Assembly (NCBI RefSeq): GCF_039530945.1
Contig: NZ_BAAAPC010000010.1
Location: 62,001-126,000, forward strand
Length of the DNA: 64,000 nt
Source: Nocardiopsis_C rhodophaea
GTDB lineage: Bacteria > Actinomycetota > Actinomycetes > Streptosporangiales > Streptosporangiaceae
Reading direction: 5' to 3'
The notes beneath the pieces were generated by a model. That model made no database searches, was not told where the DNA came from, and worked only from the letters and a program-made list of their open reading frames with translations. This document shows, one piece after another, positions 7,531 to 17,554 of the stretch. Position 1 is the first letter of the stretch, and every line of letters begins with the position of its first letter. The position numbers and the translations under genes are program-made.

Positions 7531-8703
7531 TCAGCACACCGCCTGCGTCAGCCGGTGGATCGCCCGCGAGGTCACGTCGTCGATGAACGACTCCACGGCG
7601 GGCCAGCGCTCGTCCGCGCAGTCGGTGGGGATGAGCGTGACGCAGTCGGTGCAGGCGAGGTCGAGGACGTCGACCGGGCCCTCGGAGCAGGTCAGCACCC
7701 CATCGGCGGTTACCGCGAGCACACCGCTGGAAGGGGCGCCCACCTGCTGAACGACGACGAGAAGGCGCAGCACCGCGTCCATCACCGTGATCTCCACCGA
7801 GGACCACCAGCAGTCCGGCCCCCGCTCGAAGAGGGCGCGTGCGGCGGCGGCGTCGCACTGCTGGGCCACGGCCTCTTCGCTGACGTCCCCCGCGCTGTGT
7901 GTGGCGCGGGCGGTGGGGTCGAGCTCCCGCAGCACCGGGGTCAGTGAGTCGCCGCGCCTGCGCAGGTGCTCCTGGATCCTGCGGTGCAGCGCTGCGGCGA
8001 GCGGTGCGGGGCCGTGGGACGGCGGCGCGGCCGCCGGTGTCCGGCAGAGCTCGGCGCGCAGGGCCGCCGTCATGAGGTCGGCGAAGATCGGGATCAGGGC
8101 GAGCAGCCGTTCGTAGTGGTCCGGGCGGGAGCGGGCCGCCGCCAGCTGCGCCGCGAGACGCCGGTCCATCGGCAGGGGCGGGTGGTTCGAGCGCAGGAGG
8201 GACAATGAAGCGAGCACCCAGGGCAGCGGGTGAGGCGGCGGTGGTGCGGGGCGGTCCGGCCACAGTTCGCCCTCGCAGACGAGAAAGACGTGGGCGGCGC
8301 GGATGACCGGGTGGGTCTCCACCGTCGCGGCCTCGGCCAGGACCTTGCCCGCGTCTTCGGGTAGATCCGGGGGCACCCCGAAGTCGGGGGCCCTGCGGGC
8401 CAGGTCGGTGAGGTAGGCGGGGGTGAGGCACTCACCGGAGCGACACTCGGCGGCCATCTCCAACAGGATCTCCTCGTCGGCCCGGAGCTGCTCCGGCCCG
8501 GCGTCCTCGTGCGCGGCCAGGCTCCGCAGCTCCCGCAGATGGCGCCGGAGGACCCTGCGCAGGGCCTCGTGCGGAGGCTCGCCCAGTGTGTGTCTGTGGT
8601 GGCCAGTGCAGACATCACGGAGCCGGTCGAGGTCGGCCAGGCGTCGGCGCACGTGGCCCGGGAAGCGGTCCAGGGCGAAAGGTCGGCCATGTTGCGGGTT
8701 CAC
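7531..8703 (-). CDS. Hypothetical protein, distant Fic-like fold without the Fic motif
   Basis: 390 residues, GTG start. The N-terminal ~120 residues are Arg/Leu-rich and helical (RRVLRRHLRELRSLA). The stretch HPVIRAAHVFLVC, followed after a proline-rich break by VLASLSLLRSNHPPL and a helix containing ERLLALI, resembles the core helix and the ANLLLLRxGxPP helix of Fic AMPylases. The catalytic HPFxxGNGR that should lie between them is replaced by GELWPDRPAPPPP. If the resemblance is real, this is a catalytically dead Fic relative; otherwise it is simply unrecognised. The C-terminal ~100 residues contain five cysteines (two in ACTDC) and look like a separate small domain. It is transcribed alone, convergent to the kinase. 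Confidence 0.6.
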   Translation of the reverse strand: MNPQHGRPFALDRFPGHVRRRLADLDRLRDVCTGHHRHTLGEPPHEALRRVLRRHLRELRSLAAHEDAGPEQLRADEEILLEMAAECRSGECLTPAYLTDLARRAPDFGVPPDLPEDAGKVLAEAATVETHPVIRAAHVFLVCEGELWPDRPAPPPPHPLPWVLASLSLLRSNHPPLPMDRRLAAQLAAARSRPDHYERLLALIPIFADLMTAALRAELCRTPAAAPPSHGPAPLAAALHRRIQEHLRRRGDSLTPVLRELDPTARATHSAGDVSEEAVAQQCDAAAARALFERGPDCWWSSVEITVMDAVLRLLVVVQQVGAPSSGVLAVTADGVLTCSEGPVDVLDLACTDCVTLIPTDCADERWPAVESFIDDVTSRAIHRLTQAVC

Positions 8704-8710
8704 GTTGGTG

Positions 8711-8716
8711 ACAGTA
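8711..8716 (-). promoter_or_regulatory. -10 hexamer TACTGT, leaderless start of the Fic-like gene
   Basis: On the minus strand TACTGT ends 7 nt before the GTG start at 8703, and no Shine-Dalgarno sequence is present. Confidence 0.4.
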
Positions 8717-8935
8717 GCCCGCGAAGCGGCGCCGAAAACCTGACTCGGCGTGATCCGTCCGAGTCGGACGGATATTTGGGACGGGCCATCCGTGGTTCAA
8801 CCCCGGTATCCCCGCATGTAACGCCAATGGCGCACAATTCCCGGCATACCCCCCGAGGACCACCGCCGGATCGCGGGCGCGCATCGCCCGTCCGCACGGA
8901 GCGGCGGTGGTGACGTGCGTTGACGAGAGTGGGGG

Positions 8936-11029
8936 GTGCCCGTCCCCCTGAGGTGGTCGTCCTTCGTGCAGTCCGCGTCGTTCACGCAGCCCCAACCCGC
9001 GGCCCCCGGTACCGGCCGCCCCGCCGCCAGCGGCTACCGGCCCGAAATCCAGGGGCTGCGTGCTGTCGCCGTCCTGCTGGTGGCCGGGTACCACATCTGG
9101 TTCGGGCGCGTCTCCGGTGGAGTCGACGTCTTCCTGCTGCTCACCGGCTTTTTGATCACCGGTTCCCTGGTCCGCATGGTGGAGCGGCAGGGGCGGGTGG
9201 ACGTCGCGGCGTTCTGGACCCGGCTGGTCAAGCGGCTCTTCCCGGCGGCCTCCGTGGTCCTGGTGGGAGTGCTCGCCGCCGCCTACCTGTTCCTGGCAGA
9301 CGACCGGTGGCGAGACACGATCCAGCAGGTCGTCGCGGCGGCGCTGTACTACGAGAACTGGTGGCTGGCCACCGAGTCCGTCGACTACCTGGCACGGAAC
9401 GACGCCGCCAGCCCGGTGCAGCACTTCTGGTCGCTGTCCATCCAGGGGCAGTTCTACCTGCTGTGGCCGGCGCTGGTGGCGCTGGCGGCCGTCCTCGCCG
9501 CGCGGTCGGGGTGGGCGGTGCGCAGGGCCGTGTTCGTCGCGGTGGCCGCGGTGTTTGCCGGGTCGCTCGGCTACTCGGTACTGTCCACGGCGGCGAACCA
9601 GCAATGGGCCTATTTCGACACCGGTGCGCGGCTGTGGGAGCTGGCGCTGGGGGGCTTGCTCGCGCTGGGGCTGCCCTACATTCGCCTGGGCCGCCGGGTG
9701 CGGATCGCGAGCGGCTGGGTAGGGCTGGCCGCACTCGTCTCCTGCGGGACGCTGATCCCCGCCACGGGCTTCCCGGGGTATGCGGCGCTGTGGCCGACGG
9801 CCGCCGCCGTGCTGGTCATCGTGGCCGGGGACACGGGCGGCCGGTTCGCCGCCGACCGCCTGCTGACCTGGAAGCCGCTGCACGCCATCGGCGATATCTC
9901 CTACCCGCTGTACCTGTGGCACTGGCCGGTGTTGATCTGCTACCTCGCTGTCACCGAGCGGACCACACCCAGCCTGCTCGGCGGAGGCTACGTCCTGGGG
10001 CTCTCCCTAGCGCTGGCCGCCGGCACCAAGTGGCTGGTGGAAGACCGCGTCGAACAGGCCGCCCGCGGCCGCCCGAAACGCCTCGTCGTCCCGGCCGTTG
10101 GCCTGGCCTGCCTGCTGCCGGTCCTGACAGCCGCGGGCGGGTGGTCGGCCCACCTGGCCGCCGAGCAGCGGCGGATGGAAGCCCTCGTCGCCGACCCGGC
10201 CAACTACCCCGGCGCGGCCGCGCTCGCCAACGGCGGCGACGGCTCGGCGCCACGCGACCTTCCGGTGTACCCGCCGCCGGCGGAGGCGGCGGACGACGTC
10301 CCGGTCACCTACGAAGACGGCTGCAACCAGGAGATCGCCGGATCGAAAGTCCTCACCTGCGCCTACGGCCCCGACGACGCCGATCGCACCATCGCCCTGG
10401 TCGGCGGCTCCCACGCCGCGCACTGGTTCCCCGCGCTGGACCGGATCGCGCGGGACAACGGCTGGCGCGTCGTCAACATCATCAAGGGCGCCTGCATGTT
10501 CACCGACGCTCCCCAGCACTACAAGGGCGAGGCCTACACGTCCTGCGCGGAGTGGAACCAGGGCGTCATGACCGAACTGGCCGACCTGCGCCCCGACGCC
10601 GTGTTCACCACGGCCACGACCACCAGCCTCGACACCGGCGCGGGCTACGGCGAGGAAATGGTGGTCGACGGCTACGTGGAGAAGTGGCGGGAGCTGGCCG
10701 AGCTCGACATCGACGTCCTCGCCATCCGCGACACCCCCCGCCTCGGCTTCGACTCGGCATCGTGCGTCGCCGAGAAGGCCCGAGCCGAATGCGGAAGCGA
10801 CCGCTCCGATTCCCTGGCCGACGAATCCCCACTGGACGACCTGACCGGCGTCCCCGACAACGTGACCTTCCTCGACCTCACTGATCGCCTCTGCACCGGC
10901 GGCCGCTGCCCGGCCGTCATCGGCAACGTCCTCGTCTACTGGGACGGCAGCCACATCACCACCACCTACATGCGCACCCTGGCGCCCGCTCTCGAAGGTG
11001 AGCTGAAGTCCGCCGCGTCAAAGCGGTAG
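8936..11029 (+). CDS. Acyltransferase 3 family membrane protein with C-terminal SGNH domain
   Basis: 697 residues, GTG start after a GAGTGGGGG stretch. Residues ~35-400 form the polytopic acyltransferase-3 domain (OafA/YrhL type): the opening YRPEIQGLRAVAVLLV, the histidine in YHIWFGRVSGGVDVFLLLTGFLITG, and about ten membrane spans. Residues ~410-690 are an extracytoplasmic SGNH-hydrolase-like domain with the block VGGSHAAHW (Gly replaces Asp of GDSH, common in actinobacteria) and the C-terminal DGSHIT holding the Asp/His pair. Such fusions O-acetylate cell-surface or secreted glycans; the acceptor here is unknown. It is monocistronic, with 277 bp of featureless sequence behind it. Confidence 0.9.
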   Translation: MPVPLRWSSFVQSASFTQPQPAAPGTGRPAASGYRPEIQGLRAVAVLLVAGYHIWFGRVSGGVDVFLLLTGFLITGSLVRMVERQGRVDVAAFWTRLVKRLFPAASVVLVGVLAAAYLFLADDRWRDTIQQVVAAALYYENWWLATESVDYLARNDAASPVQHFWSLSIQGQFYLLWPALVALAAVLAARSGWAVRRAVFVAVAAVFAGSLGYSVLSTAANQQWAYFDTGARLWELALGGLLALGLPYIRLGRRVRIASGWVGLAALVSCGTLIPATGFPGYAALWPTAAAVLVIVAGDTGGRFAADRLLTWKPLHAIGDISYPLYLWHWPVLICYLAVTERTTPSLLGGGYVLGLSLALAAGTKWLVEDRVEQAARGRPKRLVVPAVGLACLLPVLTAAGGWSAHLAAEQRRMEALVADPANYPGAAALANGGDGSAPRDLPVYPPPAEAADDVPVTYEDGCNQEIAGSKVLTCAYGPDDADRTIALVGGSHAAHWFPALDRIARDNGWRVVNIIKGACMFTDAPQHYKGEAYTSCAEWNQGVMTELADLRPDAVFTTATTTSLDTGAGYGEEMVVDGYVEKWRELAELDIDVLAIRDTPRLGFDSASCVAEKARAECGSDRSDSLADESPLDDLTGVPDNVTFLDLTDRLCTGGRCPAVIGNVLVYWDGSHITTTYMRTLAPALEGELKSAASKR

Positions 11030-11306
11030 ATAACGCGGCTCGCCATCGGTCGTCGTCCCTGCGGGGAACAGGCGGCCGCGCGCTTGGGGAAGCCCCGGCC
11101 GACTCCGCGCGCTCCCTGCCGGAGGGCGCCAAGCGCAGCGCCCACGCCGGGCCCGGCGAGGGCAACGTCCTACCCTCCGGGGGGCGGCGCCACCGCTGTG
11201 TTACCGGAGAAGAAGCTGCGTCCGTTCCAGACTCCCCCAGCTTCGAGAGGCTGACGATTCAACGAACCCTCCGACGACGACTTGGGGCGGCAAGCGCGGC
11301 CCGATG

Positions 11307-11819
11307 TTATATGTCCGCGGCTCTGGACTCCAGAATCCGTTCCTGCCATTTTTCGGGTTCGGGGAGGACCATGATGTATCTCTTGGCCGAATCCGCTGTG
11401 ATGGCGAGGGCCGGGCCGCTGCGCATGATGATCCCGACGGCACCGCCCTGTCCGATGCGCAGGCCGATGCCGAGGAAGTCGGCGAACGCGTCGACAGAAG
11501 TCACTTCCACCGCCTGAATCCGATTGACGGGGATCGTGAATGTCCAGAACGGGAACGCCCGCAGCCGCAGGGTTTCGCCGGTCATGCAGATCTCACCGCG
11601 CATCGAGCCGATCACCGCTGTGATGGCGAGGCCCAGGACGGGAAGCCAGAGGTAGGCCGGCGCCGCGTCCGGGTCCGAGGTGATGATGAGCGCGTAGACG
11701 CCGAGGGTGACCACCAGCACGGGAAGCGCGATCAAAGCGGACCAGGGCGATGGGCGTACGGTGGCTCTCGGTGGGCCGTCGTCGGTTGGCGAGGGGTGTC
11801 GTTCCTGCTCCAGCGTCAT
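11307..11819 (-). CDS. PH-domain-like membrane protein
   Basis: 170 residues. I chose ATG 11819 because AAGCCGGAAG precedes it; the frame continues upstream without coding character. Two hydrophobic segments (about residues 25-43 and 49-67) are followed by a cytoplasmic beta-rich domain with the pattern ETLRLRAFPFWTFTIPVNRIQAVEV and a C-terminal KWQERI helix, typical of small bacterial PH (bPH) domain proteins. These have no established function. It is divergent from the small membrane protein at 12017. Confidence 0.75.
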   Translation of the reverse strand: MTLEQERHPSPTDDGPPRATVRPSPWSALIALPVLVVTLGVYALIITSDPDAAPAYLWLPVLGLAITAVIGSMRGEICMTGETLRLRAFPFWTFTIPVNRIQAVEVTSVDAFADFLGIGLRIGQGGAVGIIMRSGPALAITADSAKRYIMVLPEPEKWQERILESRAADI

Positions 11820-12016
11820 CTTCCGGCTTTCGTTACGCGTGTGTGATGGGGGGACGTTCATTCCACGGCAACCGGGACTTTCCCTCCCCGGGCGAATGCG
11901 AACCAGTAATGAGGGCGCGAGGCGCGATACGCGGTGGGGCGCTCCCCGGCGCGAGGGATCCAGAGGGTTCGGTCGAGGCTGGGTGTAGGGTTGCTGGTTT
12001 TTGAGGAGGTATGAGG

Positions 12017-12226
12017 ATGGACCACACACGACGTTCTGAGCTGAACATTTATCTGGGACTTGCGGGGCTGGCGGTCATGGCGGTCGTTCCCGTCGCCCTT
12101 GGCTCAGCGGACGTCGCCGTCGCTGGGAGCCTCGCTGGACCCGCGGTTGTGATGGTGGCGGAGATCGTGCGGGTCCGGCGCACGCGGAGAGCGTATTCCC
12201 CCGTGAAGGAAGGACAGGCTTCCTGA
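12017..12226 (+). CDS. Small two-span membrane protein
   Basis: 69 residues. GAGGAGG (12003-12009) lies 7 nt before ATG 12017 but only 1 nt before the in-frame ATG 12011, so 12017 is the likely start. There are two hydrophobic segments separated by a short loop (LAGLAVMAVVPVALG and a second around residues 30-48), then a basic tail EIVRVRRTRRAYSP. I do not recognise the family. It is divergent from the PH-domain gene and 36 bp ahead of the NmrA-like gene, possibly co-transcribed with it. Confidence 0.65.
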   Translation: MDHTRRSELNIYLGLAGLAVMAVVPVALGSADVAVAGSLAGPAVVMVAEIVRVRRTRRAYSPVKEGQAS

Positions 12227-12262
12227 CGTCCCCTGTCAGGTGGTTGATGGTCGACTGCCCGC

Positions 12263-13081
12263 ATGACAGATCGATCGATAGTGGTGCTGGGCGCGACCGG
12301 TTCGACCGGGCGGCGGGTTACGGCGTTGCTCCGGGAGGCAGGGAACCCCGTGCGGGCCGCGTCGCGGCGGGGCGAGGTGCGGTTCGACTGGACTGATCCG
12401 GGGACCTGGGAAACAGCGTTGGACGACGCGTGGGGCATGTACCTCATGGCGCCGGACGGGCTGCCGATCGACCCGGCGTTCGTCGCCCGTGCCGTGGAGC
12501 GCGGGGTCGAGCGCATCGTCCTGCTCTCCAGCCGGAACATCGAGGCCCTGGGTGATGAGCGGCTGATGGCGGCCGAGCGCACGGTGCGCAACTCCGGCGT
12601 CGAGTGGACCATCGTCCGCGCGGACTGGTTCAACCAGAATTTCGACGAGGGCTTCTTCCGCCCCGACATCATGGCGGGGCGGGTGGTGATGCCGGTGGGC
12701 GACGTCCGGCAGGGATTCGTCGACGCGGATGACATCGCCGCCGTCGCGGTCGCGGCGCTGACCGAGGAGGGGCACGCGGGGCGGAGCTATGAGGTGATGG
12801 GGCCGCGGGCACTGACGTTTGCCGAAGCCGTGGAAACCATCGCGCGGGCGTCCGGTCGCGAGGTCAGGTTTCTGGGAACCGATGAGGACTACGCCGCCGC
12901 CCGGGCGGCGGCGGGGGCCGACCCCGCGGTGACGGCGGCCGAAATCGCCGCGTTGCGGGCGCTGCGGGGGCTCGGTGATGTGGAGCCCAACTGGGTCGTG
13001 GAACGCGTGACGGGACGTCCCGCCAAGGACATCGAAGCCTACGCGGCCGAAGCGGCGGCCCGCGGCGCGTGGCGCGACTGA
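12263..13081 (+). CDS. NmrA-like NAD(P)-binding oxidoreductase
   Basis: 272 residues. The N-terminal GATGSTGRRV is the Rossmann dinucleotide motif of the atypical short-chain dehydrogenase NmrA/azoreductase group, followed by YLMAP, a VLLSSRN strand and the WTIVRADWFNQNF segment typical of that group (the tyrosine of classical SDRs is absent). RQGFVDADDIAAVAV and SYEVMGP are the conserved C-terminal blocks. It is predicted to bind NAD(P)H as a reductase or redox sensor; the substrate is unknown. It is convergent with the MerR gene. Confidence 0.88.
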   Translation: MTDRSIVVLGATGSTGRRVTALLREAGNPVRAASRRGEVRFDWTDPGTWETALDDAWGMYLMAPDGLPIDPAFVARAVERGVERIVLLSSRNIEALGDERLMAAERTVRNSGVEWTIVRADWFNQNFDEGFFRPDIMAGRVVMPVGDVRQGFVDADDIAAVAVAALTEEGHAGRSYEVMGPRALTFAEAVETIARASGREVRFLGTDEDYAAARAAAGADPAVTAAEIAALRALRGLGDVEPNWVVERVTGRPAKDIEAYAAEAAARGAWRD

Positions 13082-13131
13082 GTCGCCAATGACCGACGCT
13101 CGGGGCGGCGAGGGGGGAAGTCGGGGCCGTT

Positions 13132-13623
13132 CTATCGGGGGCGCGGGCGCTGCTCTTGCTCTCCGCGCTGCTGCAGCAGGCGCAGGGCCTTCTGCTTCTC
13201 GAAGTCCATGGCCCGAACGGGCGGTGGCGTCACGCGTCCGAGGCGTTCGCCGAACGAGCGGACCCGGGCCAGGGTGGTGGGCTCGGAGAGCATGCGCAGG
13301 GCGAAGGCCAGAGCCGCAGGGGTGATGCCGTAGGCCCGCTCCAGTTCCAGGCCGACCGCCACGGTCCGCAGGTCGGCCTCGGAGAACCGGCGGTGGCGGT
13401 GCCCCCGGCCGGTGGGCTGTTCCTTGGTCACCGGCAGCAGGCCCAGGCTCTCCCGGTAGCGCAGCATGCGGGGGCTGGTGTCGAGCCGCTCGGCCGCGGC
13501 GGAGATGGGGATGCGCTCGTGACCGGACTCACCACCCGTGCCCGGCGCGGGCGCACCCGCGCCCTCCGAAGGGTGGGCGGCACCGGAACGAGGGGCGGCT
13601 CGGGGGTTGTCGACATCGGCCAT
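13132..13623 (-). CDS. MerR family transcriptional regulator
   Basis: 163 residues. I chose ATG 13623 (MADVDNP), where a -10 hexamer lies just upstream; the frame extends 20 codons further without support. After a ~35-residue flexible N-terminal stretch comes the winged HTH: ISAAAERLDTSPRMLRYRE, then LGLLPV and HRHRRFSEADLRTV. The C-terminal part is a helical dimerisation region ending in a basic Arg/Gln tail. No cysteine cluster for metal sensing is visible, so the effector is unknown. It is divergent from ahcY, 141 bp apart, and could control it, which is inference only. Confidence 0.88.
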   Translation of the reverse strand: MADVDNPRAAPRSGAAHPSEGAGAPAPGTGGESGHERIPISAAAERLDTSPRMLRYRESLGLLPVTKEQPTGRGHRHRRFSEADLRTVAVGLELERAYGITPAALAFALRMLSEPTTLARVRSFGERLGRVTPPPVRAMDFEKQKALRLLQQRGEQEQRPRPR

Positions 13624-13630
13624 GGAAGCG

Positions 13631-13636
13631 ACTCTA
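13631..13636 (-). promoter_or_regulatory. -10 hexamer TAGAGT, leaderless start of the MerR gene
   Basis: On the minus strand TAGAGT ends 7 nt before ATG 13623, and there is no Shine-Dalgarno sequence in between. Confidence 0.45.
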
Positions 13637-13764
13637 ACCGGACGGTATCCCCCGCGGGGCCATTTCTGACAATGAAATGTCAATATTGCGACAAGGGTCG
13701 TGTATCGACCACACCAGCACCTCTAGACTCGGGTCGCATCCACCCGTCTGGAGTGAGGACACGC

Positions 13765-15201
<1,437 letters not shown>

Positions 15202-15224
15202 TACCGGCGATCACGCCATAGACC

Positions 15225-16487
15225 ATGGCACTACCCGAGCATGACGTCGCGGACCTCGGCCTGGCCCAGGCCGGGGTCCGCCGCGTGGAATGGGCGGCCC
15301 GCGCCATGCCCGCGCTACGCCAGGTGCACGACCGCTTCGCCGCCGAGCGCCCCCTGGACGGCGTGCGCATCGCCGCGTGCATGCACGTGACCGCGGAGAC
15401 CGCCAACCTGCTGCGCGCCCTGCGCGCCGGAGGGGCCGAGATCGCGCTGGCCGCCTCCAACCCGCTGTCCACCCAGGACGACACCGCCGCCGCGCTCGTC
15501 GCCGAGTACGGCATCACGGTGCACGCCCGCGCTGGGATGGACGCCGAAAGCTACGACCGCAATCTGCTGGCGGTCCTTCAGCACCGCCCGCACATGCTGC
15601 TGGACGACGGCTGCGACCTCGTCAACATCGCGTCCCTGGAGCGGCCGGAGCTACTCGCCGAGACCTTCGGCGGCTGCGAGCAGACCACGACCGGTGTCAT
15701 CCGGCTGCGCCAGATGCGCGCCGAGGGTGTCCTCACCCTGCCGATGGTGGCCGTCAACGACACCGCCACCAAGCGGATGTTCGACAACCGCTACGGCACC
15801 GGGCAGTCCACCATCGACGGCATCATGCGGGCCACCAATGCCATGCTCGCCGGCCGCACCGTCGTCGTGGCGGGGTTCGGTTACTGCGGGCGCGGCCTGG
15901 CCGAGCGCGCCCGCGGGATGGGCGCCCGGGTCATCGTCACCGAGGTCGACCCGGTCAAGGCGCTCGACGCGGTGATGCAGGGCTACACCGTCCTGCCGAT
16001 GGACGAGGCCGCGCCGATCGGCGACGTGGTGGTGACGGTCACCGGCAACCGCGACGTGATCCGGGCCGAGCACATCGCCTCGCTCAAGGATGGCGCGGTG
16101 CTGGCCAACTCCGGCCACTTCGACGTGGAGATCGACCTGCACGCGCTGGAGGCGCTCGCGGTCGAGGTCCGGCACGAGGTGCGCCCGCAGGCCGACGAGT
16201 ACGTGCTGGCCGACGGCCGCCGTATCGTGCTGCTCGCCGAAGGGCGCCTGGTCAACCTCGGGGCGGCCGAGGGCCACCCGGCCGCCGTGATGGACCTGTC
16301 CTTCTCGGTGCAGGCGCTGACGACCGTGTGGCTGGCGCGCCACCGGGACACACTCACCCCGGGCGTGCTGGAAGTGCCCGCCGACATCGACACCGAGGTG
16401 GCCCGCCTGGAACTGGCCGCGCTGGGTGTGGGCATCGACCACCTCACCCCGGACCAGGAGGAGTACCTGCACTCCTGGCACGTCTGA
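15225..16487 (+). CDS. Second adenosylhomocysteinase, short archaeal/Thermotoga-type form
   Basis: 420 residues, 23 bp behind ahcY and with only a weak ribosome binding site, so probably coupled. It has the full SAH-hydrolase scaffold: ACMHVTAETANLLRAL, SNPLSTQDDTAAAL, DDGCDLV, GCEQTTTGVIRL, VAVNDTATKRMFDNRYG and the NAD loop GFGYCGRGLAERA. It differs from the neighbour in lacking the internal ~40-residue insert and in ending HLTPDQEEYLHSWHV instead of KPDHYRY. These are the hallmarks of the short archaeal and Thermotoga-type enzymes. One archaeal member of that type prefers S-inosylhomocysteine, so substrate here may be SAH, SIH or a related thionucleoside. It is not a fragment: all active-site blocks are intact. 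Confidence 0.88.
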   Translation: MALPEHDVADLGLAQAGVRRVEWAARAMPALRQVHDRFAAERPLDGVRIAACMHVTAETANLLRALRAGGAEIALAASNPLSTQDDTAAALVAEYGITVHARAGMDAESYDRNLLAVLQHRPHMLLDDGCDLVNIASLERPELLAETFGGCEQTTTGVIRLRQMRAEGVLTLPMVAVNDTATKRMFDNRYGTGQSTIDGIMRATNAMLAGRTVVVAGFGYCGRGLAERARGMGARVIVTEVDPVKALDAVMQGYTVLPMDEAAPIGDVVVTVTGNRDVIRAEHIASLKDGAVLANSGHFDVEIDLHALEALAVEVRHEVRPQADEYVLADGRRIVLLAEGRLVNLGAAEGHPAAVMDLSFSVQALTTVWLARHRDTLTPGVLEVPADIDTEVARLELAALGVGIDHLTPDQEEYLHSWHV

Positions 16488-16512
16488 CGCCCCCGTGCAG
16501 TCCCCGTCCGCC

Positions 16513-16576
16513 CGTTGATCTCGGCGATATCGACCGAATTTCGGCGATTATTTGGTCGATATCGCCGAGATCAACG
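16513..16576. repeat. 64-bp palindromic repeat, copy 1 (bidirectional terminator-like)
   Basis: The arm CGTTGATCTCGGCGATATCG + ACC and its exact complement flank an 18-nt loop starting GAATTTCGGCG. It sits in the 106-bp gap between the convergent ahcY2 and RDD genes. A second copy with the same arms and a loop differing at two positions lies at 45050-45113, also between convergent genes. Confidence 0.85.
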
Positions 16577-16593
16577 GACGGGGCGAGGGGAGA

Positions 16594-17424
16594 TCAGGCC
16601 GTCGGTCCACCCGCCTGGCGGGCGGCCATCCGCTCCTCCTCGCGGCGGCGGCGCTCGGCGAGGACGGCCGCCAGGTACTCCGGCGGGGAGGTCCCGGGCG
16701 GCGGGGGCGGGCCGACCGACGCCGCCACCATGTCGGCGATCCGCACGCCCATCTCGTAGCGCGCCTGATCGGTGAGCTCGTCGTAGCGCAGCACGTACTG
16801 GCGGGCCATGGCAGCCGTCTCCGAGGCGAGCCCGGACAGCTGGGCGCTGGCCGCCCACGCGGCCAGTCGCGGCGGCATCTCAATGGTCTCGTCGCGTTTG
16901 CGGCGGGTGCGCTCCGAGACCACCATCGTCCCGGCGAGGAAATCGCCGACGCGGCGCCCGTCGCGGTTGATCAGCGAGACGACCAGGGCCACGATGCCGA
17001 AGAGCGCCCAGATCTCGACCGCGGCCGTCAGCGCCCGCGCCAGCGCCTGGCGGAAGCGCACGGGCGAGCCGTCGACACCGACCACCCGCAGCCCCACGGC
17101 CAGCTTCCCCAGTGATCGGCCGCGGGTGAAGGTCTCGAAGGCGGTCGGGTAGCCGACCAGGATGAGCACGGTCAGCCCGAGCTGCACGGCGGCGGTCGCG
17201 GCGGAGTCGACCCCGGCGCCGATCCGCACGGCGAGGATGTTCAGGCCGATGATCGCGGCGAGCTGGACGCTGATGTCGACGAACAGCGCGGCGAGCCGCG
17301 TCGCGAAGCCCGCGGGGCGCAGGTCGAGCACGACCGCGTCCCCGGTGACCAGGGAGGTCTGCCCGTATGTAGCTCCACCGCCCGGATACGCCACCGTTGC
17401 CTCTTCCTGGTCGTAGGTGTGCAT
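16594..17424 (-). CDS. RDD family membrane protein
   Basis: 276 residues. ATG 17424 follows GGAGAAG at 9 nt. RDD domain ~residues 35-165: the opening LRPAGFATRLAALFVDI (Arg/Asp of the RDD signature), two long hydrophobic stretches, the TFTRGRSLGKLAVGLRVV block and the final DGRRVGDFLAGTMVV. A cytoplasmic helical tail rich in Arg/Glu follows (residues ~190-276). Transport of a small molecule is proposed for some family members but nothing here indicates a substrate. It is divergent from the SpoIIM gene and belongs to the conserved RDD, SpoIIM, DUF58, MoxR neighbourhood of actinobacteria. Confidence 0.9.
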   Translation of the reverse strand: MHTYDQEEATVAYPGGGATYGQTSLVTGDAVVLDLRPAGFATRLAALFVDISVQLAAIIGLNILAVRIGAGVDSAATAAVQLGLTVLILVGYPTAFETFTRGRSLGKLAVGLRVVGVDGSPVRFRQALARALTAAVEIWALFGIVALVVSLINRDGRRVGDFLAGTMVVSERTRRKRDETIEMPPRLAAWAASAQLSGLASETAAMARQYVLRYDELTDQARYEMGVRIADMVAASVGPPPPPGTSPPEYLAAVLAERRRREEERMAARQAGGPTA

Positions 17425-17542
17425 GTGTCCGTACTTCTCCCAGTCTGGCAGTACCCGGGGAGTTCGGCACGCCGGTCGCCGATCAGCCCTCCGCGGCACC
17501 CGGCCCCGGCGGCCCGGTCTCCGGTGGAGTGGGAGAAATAGG

Positions 17543-17548
17543 TAGAGT
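17543..17548 (+). promoter_or_regulatory. -10 hexamer TAGAGT, leaderless start of the SpoIIM gene
   Basis: TAGAGT ends 6 nt before GTG 17555. GGAG motifs exist further upstream, but none is within 20 nt of the start. Confidence 0.45.
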
Positions 17549-17554
17549 CCAGGC

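Noticed and set aside
13637..13764. SAH riboswitch in the ahcY leader
   Set aside because: The leader after the TAGACT hexamer is only about 40 nt and shows no pseudoknot-like conserved core.
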